Assembly (NCBI GenBank): GCA_045604285.1
Contig: JAZUNS010000043.1
Span: 1 to 47,609, forward strand
Source: SIG636 sp045604285
Lineage (GTDB): Bacteria > Bacillota > Clostridia > Oscillospirales > CAG-382
Direction: 5' to 3'
Length of the DNA stretch: 47,609 nucleotides
This document shows, one piece after another, positions 41,036 to 47,609 of this stretch (its first letter is position 1; every line of letters begins with the position of its first letter). The translations under genes and the position numbers were made by a program. The notes beneath the pieces were generated by a model. That model made no database searches. It was not told where the DNA came from and was given only the letters and a program-made list of their open reading frames with translations.

Positions 41036-42148
41036 ATGAACACACTTAAAAGACTTTTTTTGCTCACTTTGGTTTTAGTTATGGCACTTAGCGCTTTTTC
41101 TGCTTGTGCTGAAGAAACAACAGACAATTCTTCCGACGTAAACACAACATCTTCGGTTGAAGAAGAAACTTACGAAACCACACAAACCGAATCTTCCGCA
41201 ACGGAAGAAACTTCCGACATTGCAAGTAACGAAACTTCCGAGAACGTGCTTACGGATACCACACCTATCCGTATCGGCGGTTTGAAGGGTCCCACCACCA
41301 TGGGTCTTGTTAAGCTTATGGAGGACTATGAAAACGGCAATACCGTATGCAATTACGAATTTACCGTTGAGGCTGCGGCTGACGCAATCACTCCCCTGCT
41401 TATTAAAGGAGATCTTGACGTTATAGCCATTCCCGCTAACGTTGCATCCGTTCTTTACAACAAGACTAAAGGTGCTGTACAAGTGCTTGGCACCAATACC
41501 CTTGGCGTGCTTTACGTAGTAGAGCGCGGTGCAAGCATAGAATCCGTTGCCGATCTTAAGGGCAAAACCATTTATGCCACCGGTAAGGGCACAACCCCCG
41601 AATACAGCTTGCGCTTTTTGCTTACGCAAAACGGTCTTGACCCTGCCAAGGACGTTAACATCGTTTGGAAATCCGAAGCAACCGAAGTTGTAGCAACCCT
41701 TGCAAATACCGAAGGCGGCGTTGCAATGCTTCCTCAGCCCTTTGTTACTGTAGCACAGAATCAGATACAGGACCTTGAAATTGTTATTAATATGAACGAT
41801 GAATGGAATGCCGTAGGTGACGGAAGCACAATGGTTACCGGCGTTACCATCGTACGCAAAGCATTTGCCGAAGAACATCCCGAGCTTATCGCAGCCTTCC
41901 TTGAAGAATACAAAGCTTCTACCGAATATATAGTTGCCAATCCCGCCGAGGCCGCTCCTCTTGTTGAAAAGAGAATAGGCGTTAAGAGCGGTATTGCCAC
42001 CAAAGCTATTCCCTTCTGCAATATCAAGCTGATTACCGGTAACGAAATGAAAACCATGGTAAGCGGTTATCTGTCCGTTCTGTTTGAGCAGAATCCTCAA
42101 TCCGTAGGCGACGCTTTGCCTGCTGATGACTTCTATTATGAAGCTTAA
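41036..42148 (+). CDS. ABC transporter substrate-binding lipoprotein (SsuA/TauA/NMT1-like)
   Basis: A 370-residue lipoprotein with signal peptide and lipobox F21-S22-A23-C24, followed by a Ser/Thr/Glu-rich linker (residues 25-75). The binding domain contains IRIGGLKGPTTMGLVKLMED, VIAIPANVASVLYNK, LYVVERGASIESVADLKGKTIYATGKGT and MLPQPFVTVAQN, resembling the NMT1/THI5-like and sulfonate-binding group. The ligand is unknown; pyrimidine, nitrate, sulfonate and aromatic acids are all possible. GGAGG precedes the ATG at 41036. Confidence 0.9.
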   Translation: MNTLKRLFLLTLVLVMALSAFSACAEETTDNSSDVNTTSSVEEETYETTQTESSATEETSDIASNETSENVLTDTTPIRIGGLKGPTTMGLVKLMEDYENGNTVCNYEFTVEAAADAITPLLIKGDLDVIAIPANVASVLYNKTKGAVQVLGTNTLGVLYVVERGASIESVADLKGKTIYATGKGTTPEYSLRFLLTQNGLDPAKDVNIVWKSEATEVVATLANTEGGVAMLPQPFVTVAQNQIQDLEIVINMNDEWNAVGDGSTMVTGVTIVRKAFAEEHPELIAAFLEEYKASTEYIVANPAEAAPLVEKRIGVKSGIATKAIPFCNIKLITGNEMKTMVSGYLSVLFEQNPQSVGDALPADDFYYEA

Positions 42149-42890
42149 AAACTTTATATACAAATTTATCGCCGTCCTGCTTGCGCTTTTAGCGTGGCAG
42201 GCGGCTGCCCACTTTGTGGACCTTCCCATACTATTACCCTCCCCATGGGAAGTAATTGAATGTTTTTTTGATTTACAAGATCATCCGCTGCTGGCTCAAA
42301 CGGTAATATTCACCTTCAGCAAAATTATAAGAGGATTTTTAAGCGGATTCTTTTTGGGTACAATATTGGCGATACTTGCAGGCAGATTTCGCATTATAAA
42401 AGAATTGCTGTGGCCCTATATGGTTACTGTCAAATCAGTCCCTGTGGCGTGCTTTATAGTAATTGCGTTGCTGTGGATAGAAACCCGTAACATATCCATG
42501 TTCATCGCCTTTTTAATGGTTTTGCCCATAGTCTACAACAACGTATTGGAAGGCTATGAAAACATAGACAAAAAGAAGCTTGAAGTTGCAAAAGTATTTA
42601 AGCTGCCATTCTATAAGCAACTTATTTATATTTATTTACCCGAAATGAAGCCCTTTATAATCTCTGCATGCTCAATTTCCTTCGGATTGGCATGGAAATC
42701 CGGTGTTGCGGCAGAATTTATCGGGCTACCGGAAACATCAATAGGCGAAAGAATTTACTATTCTAAAATATATTTAGAGTCCGTCGAAATGTTTGCTTGG
42801 ACTTTAATTATGATAGTAATAAGCTTTATATTTGAAAAACTTATGGTTGGCATTATAAAGTTAGCCTTTAAGGGGGTGGAACGACTGTGA
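42138..42890 (+). CDS. ABC transporter permease (SsuC/TauC type)
   Basis: A 250-residue permease with about six membrane helices and the BPD_transp_1 loop KVFKLPFYKQLIYIYLPEMKPFIISACSISFGLAWKSGVAAEFIG. It overlaps the 3' end of the substrate-binding gene by 11 bases; an ATG 12 bases earlier at 42126 is also possible. Neither start has a strong ribosome-binding site, so translational coupling is likely. Confidence 0.9.
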   Translation: MKLKNFIYKFIAVLLALLAWQAAAHFVDLPILLPSPWEVIECFFDLQDHPLLAQTVIFTFSKIIRGFLSGFFLGTILAILAGRFRIIKELLWPYMVTVKSVPVACFIVIALLWIETRNISMFIAFLMVLPIVYNNVLEGYENIDKKKLEVAKVFKLPFYKQLIYIYLPEMKPFIISACSISFGLAWKSGVAAEFIGLPETSIGERIYYSKIYLESVEMFAWTLIMIVISFIFEKLMVGIIKLAFKGVERL

Positions 42891-43465
42891 AAAGCGTGGT
42901 CTTCAACAACGTTACCAAAAGCTTTGAGGACAAAAAGGTGCTTAACGGTCTTTCTTTCTCTGTTAACAAGGGCGAAACGTTATCTATAATGGGGCCATCG
43001 GGATGCGGTAAAACCACGATCTTGAATCTTTTATTAGGCTTAATCAAGCCCGACGGCGGTAAGATTGAGGTGCCAAAAAAGATAAGTGTTGTTTTTCAAG
43101 AAGACAGGCTTTTTGAAGAGTTTTCGGCGTTATCCAACGTTGAAGCGGTGATACCGAACAACGCCGATAAAGAGCATTGCGGAATGCTTTTGGAAGCCGT
43201 AGGTATTGAAGACTTAAAAAAGCCCGTGTGTAAGTTTTCCGGCGGCATGAAGAGAAGGGTCGCTATTGCTCGTGCTCTTGCGGCAGACGCTGATTTTTAC
43301 ATTTTAGACGAGCCCTTCAAGGGGCTTGACAAAAGCACCAAGCAGACAGTTATGAGCATCGTTAAAAATCACTTAAGCGGTAAGACGCTGTTACTTATAA
43401 CACACAGCATAGATGAAGCAACGTTCTTCGGCAGCGATATTTTAACCCTTGAAACAATTGAATAG
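42887..43465 (+). CDS. ABC transporter ATP-binding protein (SsuB/TauB type), GTG start
   Basis: A 192-residue ATPase, shorter than the usual 240-260, lacking only part of the C-terminal region. Walker A GPSGCGKTT lies near residue 37, the Q-loop in VVFQEDRLF, the signature FSGGMKRR near 118, Walker B DFYILDEP near 140 and the H-loop in LLITHSIDEA near 170. The GTG start overlaps the permease stop (GTGA) after an AGGGGGTGG site. The set forms a complete importer with the two genes upstream. Confidence 0.92.
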   Translation: MKSVVFNNVTKSFEDKKVLNGLSFSVNKGETLSIMGPSGCGKTTILNLLLGLIKPDGGKIEVPKKISVVFQEDRLFEEFSALSNVEAVIPNNADKEHCGMLLEAVGIEDLKKPVCKFSGGMKRRVAIARALAADADFYILDEPFKGLDKSTKQTVMSIVKNHLSGKTLLLITHSIDEATFFGSDILTLETIE

Positions 43466-43477
43466 CTATATAAAAGC

Positions 43478-43510
43478 ATCCCGGAAGCCATAAACTTCCG
43501 GGATTCTTTT
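43478..43510 (+). terminator. Intrinsic terminator after the ABC transporter operon
   Basis: A perfect 10 bp stem ATCCCGGAAG (43478-43487) with its complement at 43495-43504, a 7-base loop, then TCTTTTAT. Confidence 0.88.
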
Positions 43511-43516
43511 ATACAA

Positions 43517-43548
43517 AGAAGCGGCGGTAAAACCGCCGCTTCTCTTTT
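43517..43548. terminator. Second, very stable hairpin between convergent genes
   Basis: A perfect 12 bp stem AGAAGCGGCGGT (43517-43528) with its complement at 43532-43543 and a 3-base loop. It is followed by CTTTTT on the plus strand and starts 8 bases beyond the end of the minus-strand surface gene. It probably terminates that gene and backs up the first terminator. Confidence 0.78.
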
Positions 43549-43551
43549 TAG

Positions 43552-46500
43552 TTATTCAACGTTTGCAACTACCGTTGTATTAGGATAAAGCTCATCAAGT
43601 ATGGGTTGGAAGTTTGCACGTTCCTCTGCAGTAGATGCTACAGCCGCACCTGTGGTGGGAGAATAGAAGTACTGATAGCAGAAGAATACAACACCCGTAC
43701 AGCCTGACAAATCGTCACGTACGTATTCAAGACAAGACTTGATAACGTCACGGTTGTTAACCCACTCGTACTGGCCTGCAGTTGTGCCTGCATAGGTATC
43801 GATTGTGCCATTGTAACCATCCATAGCCTTACCAAGGGTAATACCCGTGTACATGGTAACGCTTGCGCTGGTGGTTATATTAGCCCAGCCGGAAGAGCAG
43901 CTTGCAAAGCCCTGAGAGGAGTGAAGCATACCGAAGTATACCTGAGGACAGATATAATCGATATAACCGCTGGAAGAACACCAGGTATAAACGTCTGCAT
44001 ACTGAGAGTTGTAAACGGTGCTCATATTACCTGCAGGAGATATACCGAAGAGTATATCCTTATCTACGGACTTAACTGCGCTGTAGATACCGCTTACAAG
44101 GAGGTTAAGGTTTTGTCTGCGCCAATTTGCAAGAGACAAGCTACCTGTATATTCGCTGTATGCGGTAGAGTCGAAGGAAGAAGCCGTAGTGGGATAGAAG
44201 TAGTCGTCCATGTGAACGCCGTCAACGTTATAAAGCGTACAAATTTCTTTTGCACCGTCAATAATAAGCTGACGAACTTCTTCGTATGCAGGGTTGAGAT
44301 AGTAATAGCTGCTGTAAAGAACAACGTACTTGCCGTTATAGGTGGAGCTTTGATACCACTCGCCTACCTTGAAGCTGCTGCTTACCTTTGCTATATCGGT
44401 AGAGCTCATAAGTCTGAGAGGATTGATCCATGCCTGAACGGAAAGGTTGCGTGCGTGAGCCATTTCGATAATGATAGCAAACGGGTCATAGGAATGTGTA
44501 TTGCCATAAGCACCTACAACGTATTTACTTGCTGTGTAATATTCGGAAGGATACATACTGTCGCCGTTAGGTCTTACCTGAACGTACAGAGTATTTATGC
44601 CGATGTTTACGCAGTTATCAAGAATGGTTGCCATAAGAGAACGGAAGCTTGCTTCGGAACGCTGAGAGGAGCTTGCAACGTAAACACTGTTAAGGTCGAA
44701 CTGAGACAGCCACATACCCTTTATGTGAGAGTAATTAAGCTGCTGATACTCGGTAGGATCAACTACGGGAGGTTCAGGCTCAACCGTTCCTGAGCTGTCG
44801 GGCAAGGTACCGTCACCGGTGTAAATGCTGATGTACGAGGTGCCGGCTACACAGGTTGCGTTGTTAAGATCGATATCGTCGGTAAGAACTAACAAGTCGC
44901 CAACGTCAACGTATGCACAAGCTGCCTGAGTCTGAGAGCCCATATGAACGGCAACTACTATGCCGTTAGCAGGAACTTCTACAGATTTAGTTTCGCTGCT
45001 TGCATATTTTTCAGTAACGATGTAGCCGCCCTTAGCCTCGGAATAGCCTGCCACGTATACTTCCCAATAGGTTGCCGTAAATGCAGCACCGTAATTGATG
45101 GTATATACGTGAGAACCGCCGGAGGTATATTGGCTTGCGTTTACGCCGTTTATGTAGATAACGCCTTCGAGAATTTCGCCGGTATCAACAACGAAGTTTG
45201 CTACGTATGTAGCGTTGTCACCGATTGCGTCCGTAGAGGAAGGCAACGCAGGAGTCCAAGAAGTGAATATGTATCCACTGTCTGCAACGGGAGTGGGAAC
45301 GGTAATTTCGCTCCAAAGTGTACCTTCATCAACGGTGAATACCGTAGTACCGCTGAGGCTACCGCCGTTGCCGGCGCTAAACGTTACCACGAACTGGTCA
45401 ACGGGAGTAACGATGAAGTTAGCGGTGTAAGTTGCGCTTGTAGTAATGGTAGTCGGGAAAGAAGGAGTCCATTCGGTAAATGTATAACCTTCATCCTCAA
45501 CAACCGTAGGAACGGTTATAGAGGTCCATGCCGTACCGTTGGGAACGGAAACGGAGGTTGTACCGCTAAGACTACCGCCGCTGCCTGCAACGAAGGTTAC
45601 GGTGCTCCACTGGGAAGCATCATATTCAAAGTTTGCGGTAAACGTAAGATTGGAAGTAATGGTATCTGTGTCTGCGGGAAGTGCAGGAGTCCAGCCGGTA
45701 AACTTATAACCGGGATTTGCAGTTGCAGAAGGAACGGTAATATTGCTCCACTTGGTACCTTCTACTACCGTTTGTAAAGTAGAACCGGTAATAGTACCGT
45801 TGCTGCCTGCAACAAAGTTTACGGTGTATGTGGGAACGACCTCGCCCTCGGCACCGTAGATTTCAAACTCGCCAAGTCTGCCGATATACTGGCTCATAGC
45901 GCATTCGAAGTAAACGTAAGAAACTTCCTCTGCCGTGCCTGTTATGGTAAGACTGTAGCCGTAATCGGATGTAGCAACGAAATCACTACCGGTACCGAAT
46001 ACTGTAGACAGATTGCCTGCAGAAGAACCGACGTATACGGTTACGCTGTCGGGAAGGGCACGGTTGGAAGAGCTTTCTCTAAGACCGAAGTTCATTACAG
46101 CCTGAGTCATTGTAATAGGCGTAGAAAGCTTGAAGGTAACGCCGATAATATTGCTGCTTCTGGAAACCTCTACCCAAGCGTCATTGGTGGAAGTTAACCA
46201 GTTTCCGTCATTAAGGTAGCCGCTGCCGTAAGCAGAGCCTGAATCAAAGGAGTCGGGGAAACCGGTCTGAACGGTACCTGTTGTTATCATGTACTTACCG
46301 CCGTTATCGGACAATGCGTAGTTTAGCTCTTCCCCACCGAGTTTTTCGGTAAATACAGCCGTGTAGGTTGCATCGGCAGTAATTGTAGAGGAGGAAGAAG
46401 GCAAGCTGGGAGACCAGTGAGAGAATCTGTAGCCGTCGTCAGCCACGGGAGTGGGAACGGTTACAGCGCTCCAAGCAGAACCATCGGGAACTGCAAAGGA

Positions 46501-47609
46501 GGTGGTACCGCTGAGACTACCGTGAGTACCTGCAACAAAGTTTACGTTGCGGAGGGTGGTTACCTGTTCGGGGCCGAGAACCTCAATTTCACCGATTCTT
46601 GCAGCATAATAGGTGCTCATGGAAAGAGTAATTTGCAGATATCTAATGCTGCTGGAAGAAGAATTTTCCACAACAGCCTGGTATCCATAACCACTGATAT
46701 GATTGAATGTGGTAGTGGAGCCCATCGTTGACCAGTTTACGTTGCTGTTAAGGGAAGACCTTGTAGTATACTTAACGGTAACGTTATTAGGTAAACCTCT
46801 GTTACCGGAAGTTACTGGCGTACCCAAGTTAACAACAACTTGTTCAATGTCGGACTGTGAGGTTTTAAGCTTGACGATAATTGTTACAATGTTGCTCTGT
46901 GCCTGATAGCCGCTTGTGGAGCCACGGGCAGTTTCAACCCAGTTACCGTCGCCCAAAAGCACGGTAGCATTATCGTTAAGATAGCCGTTGCCGAAGCTTA
47001 GAGTCGTGCTGGAGAAGCCGCTTCTCATAGACTCTGTGCTTACTGTAGTAAAGTTAGGATCGTTATATCCATCAAGCAAGGAACCGATGTAATATGCATA
47101 CATACCGCCGTTTGCGGACGCCGCATAGTTCTCACGATAAGAACCAAGCTCCTCAACAACGAAAAGTGCTGTATAGGTTACGTCTGCAGTAATAGCAGAA
47201 TCATCGGAAGGTAATGCGGGAGACCAACTGTCGAATACGTAGCCGCTGTTAGCCACAGGAGTAGGAACGGTTACTGCGTTGCTCCAAAGAGTGCCTTCTG
47301 CTATATCATTGAAGTACAACGTACCGGACAAGCTGCCGTTAGAGCCTGCAACGAATACTACGTTATAGGTAGGAATAGCTTCAAAGTTTGCGGTAAAGGT
47401 TACGTCAGTGGTAACTGTAGAGGGGAAAGAAGCATTCCATGAAGTGAAGCGGTAGCCGTCGTTTGCAACAGGCGAAGGAACGGAAATGGTGGACCATGCC
47501 GTACCCTTAAGCACCGTGAAAGAGGAAGCGCCGCTGAGAGTGCCGTTTGAGCCTGCAACGAAGGTTACGGTTGCATACTGACTTGCATCATATACGAAGT
47601 TTGCGGTAT
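43552..47609 (-). CDS. Large secreted protein with InlB-like repeats, discoidin-like modules and C-terminal GHL10/DigH-like glycosidase, 5' end outside window
   Basis: At least 1351 residues are visible; the frame is open through base 47609, so the signal peptide is outside. Repeat units follow the pattern TFVAGSNGSLSGT, then VPTPVADSGY.F.SW.P.LP and TYTA.F: two at the visible start, one near 46560-46340 and three in tandem near 45832-45185. Two discoidin-like modules lie at about 47150-46560 and 46330-45840, ending IGEIEVLG and LGEFEIYG. A linker leads into a glycosidase domain (about 44740-43560): HIKGMWLSQFDL, INTLYVQVRPNGDSMYPS, QAWINPLRL, VDGVHMDDYFYP, FGISPAGN, ICPQVYFG. This matches GHL10 (PF02638), the family of E. 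coli DigH (YddW), which cuts denuded peptidoglycan. No membrane anchor or sorting signal follows. Confidence 0.87.
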   Translation of the reverse strand, partial: TANFVYDASQYATVTFVAGSNGTLSGASSFTVLKGTAWSTISVPSPVANDGYRFTSWNASFPSTVTTDVTFTANFEAIPTYNVVFVAGSNGSLSGTLYFNDIAEGTLWSNAVTVPTPVANSGYVFDSWSPALPSDDSAITADVTYTALFVVEELGSYRENYAASANGGMYAYYIGSLLDGYNDPNFTTVSTESMRSGFSSTTLSFGNGYLNDNATVLLGDGNWVETARGSTSGYQAQSNIVTIIVKLKTSQSDIEQVVVNLGTPVTSGNRGLPNNVTVKYTTRSSLNSNVNWSTMGSTTTFNHISGYGYQAVVENSSSSSIRYLQITLSMSTYYAARIGEIEVLGPEQVTTLRNVNFVAGTHGSLSGTTSFAVPDGSAWSAVTVPTPVADDGYRFSHWSPSLPSSSSTITADATYTAVFTEKLGGEELNYALSDNGGKYMITTGTVQTGFPDSFDSGSAYGSGYLNDGNWLTSTNDAWVEVSRSSNIIGVTFKLSTPITMTQAVMNFGLRESSSNRALPDSVTVYVGSSAGNLSTVFGTGSDFVATSDYGYSLTITGTAEEVSYVYFECAMSQYIGRLGEFEIYGAEGEVVPTYTVNFVAGSNGTITGSTLQTVVEGTKWSNITVPSATANPGYKFTGWTPALPADTDTITSNLTFTANFEYDASQWSTVTFVAGSGGSLSGTTSVSVPNGTAWTSITVPTVVEDEGYTFTEWTPSFPTTITTSATYTANFIVTPVDQFVVTFSAGNGGSLSGTTVFTVDEGTLWSEITVPTPVADSGYIFTSWTPALPSSTDAIGDNATYVANFVVDTGEILEGVIYINGVNASQYTSGGSHVYTINYGAAFTATYWEVYVAGYSEAKGGYIVTEKYASSETKSVEVPANGIVVAVHMGSQTQAACAYVDVGDLLVLTDDIDLNNATCVAGTSYISIYTGDGTLPDSSGTVEPEPPVVDPTEYQQLNYSHIKGMWLSQFDLNSVYVASSSQRSEASFRSLMATILDNCVNIGINTLYVQVRPNGDSMYPSEYYTASKYVVGAYGNTHSYDPFAIIIEMAHARNLSVQAWINPLRLMSSTDIAKVSSSFKVGEWYQSSTYNGKYVVLYSSYYYLNPAYEEVRQLIIDGAKEICTLYNVDGVHMDDYFYPTTASSFDSTAYSEYTGSLSLANWRRQNLNLLVSGIYSAVKSVDKDILFGISPAGNMSTVYNSQYADVYTWCSSSGYIDYICPQVYFGMLHSSQGFASCSSGWANITTSASVTMYTGITLGKAMDGYNGTIDTYAGTTAGQYEWVNNRDVIKSCLEYVRDDLSGCTGVVFFCYQYFYSPTTGAAVASTAEERANFQPILDELYPNTTVVANVE
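45185..47609 (-). repeat. InlB-like repeat units in the secreted glycosidase gene
   Basis: Six visible units of about 68-75 codons: two adjoining at 47609-47150, one at about 46560-46340 and three in tandem at about 45832-45185. Short stretches such as GTTCCTACTCCCGT-like coding for VPTPV recur nearly unchanged (about 45290, 46445, 47265), so the units are more alike at DNA level than those of the other surface protein. Confidence 0.75.

Noticed and set aside
41075..42229. A 384-codon minus-strand frame opposite the substrate-binding lipoprotein gene
   Set aside because: The plus-strand lipoprotein has a signal peptide, ribosome-binding site and coupled transporter genes; the antisense frame has none of these.
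43552..43600. YPNTT near the C-terminus of the glycosidase protein as a sorting signal
   Set aside because: No hydrophobic segment or basic tail follows; the protein ends eight residues later.

Overview
The window looks like a chromosome segment of an anaerobic, endospore-forming, low-to-moderate GC Firmicute of class Clostridia, probably an uncultured gut lineage near Oscillospirales. The evidence is a bifurcating-type [FeFe] hydrogenase operon, spoVAC-spoVAD-spoVAE, HPr kinase, a long Bacillus/Clostridium-type SRP RNA in front of dnaX-ebfC-recR, a class B sortase, and many close matches to sigma-A promoters (TTGACA or TTGACT, 17 bp, TATAAT). No tRNA, rRNA, CRISPR array, insertion sequence or prophage was seen.

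Layout. (1) 1-5888, minus strand: a hydrogenase locus. A sensory/regulatory set comes first (DRTGG protein, RsbT-like kinase, HydS-like iron-sulfur hydrogenase homologue, second DRTGG protein, PHP phosphoesterase). A strong internal promoter follows, then NuoE-like, a stand-alone GHKL ATPase, a [2Fe-2S] HndB-like protein and the NuoF-like subunit, which runs off the left edge. (2) 5937-8669, minus: a ferredoxin-tailed aldo/keto reductase and a family 2 glycosidase. (3) 8874-14324, minus: an 1816-residue repeat-rich surface protein with a C-terminal TPDTG sorting signal. (4) 14549-15987, plus: a MazF-type toxin without a visible antitoxin, and an RluA-type pseudouridine synthase. (5) 15971-23927, minus: a housekeeping run of DUF2812-like membrane protein, mnmA, hprK, glcK, lon, ysxC and lysA from one consensus promoter. 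(6) 24029-26876, plus: SRP RNA, dnaX, ebfC, recR. (7) 26997-29870, plus: ECF sigma factor, membrane protein resembling an anti-sigma factor, serpin lipoprotein, small membrane protein. (8) 29906-31694, minus: spoVA genes. (9) 31752-33881, plus: AMP-forming acyl ligase and an acyl carrier protein. (10) 33929-35011, minus: sortase B. (11) 35135-38400, plus: tig, clpP, clpX. (12) 38497-40852, minus: ACT-domain protein, phenylacetate-CoA ligase-like protein, flavin reductase. (13) 41036-43465, plus: a lipoprotein/permease/ATPase transporter. (14) 43552-47609, minus: a large secreted protein with discoidin-like modules, repeats and a C-terminal GHL10/DigH-like glycosidase domain, cut by the right edge.

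The most interesting systems are the sensory cassette fused to the hydrogenase operon (a predicted H2 or redox sensor lacking the proton-transfer cysteine, plus two different GHKL ATPases, two DRTGG proteins and a PHP enzyme), the ECF sigma/anti-sigma/serpin cassette, and the predicted pairing of sortase B with the TPDTG surface protein. No intergenic stretch exceeds 300 bases. The longer gaps (8670-8873, 14325-14548, 31695-31864, 35012-35207) hold promoters and terminators listed below.
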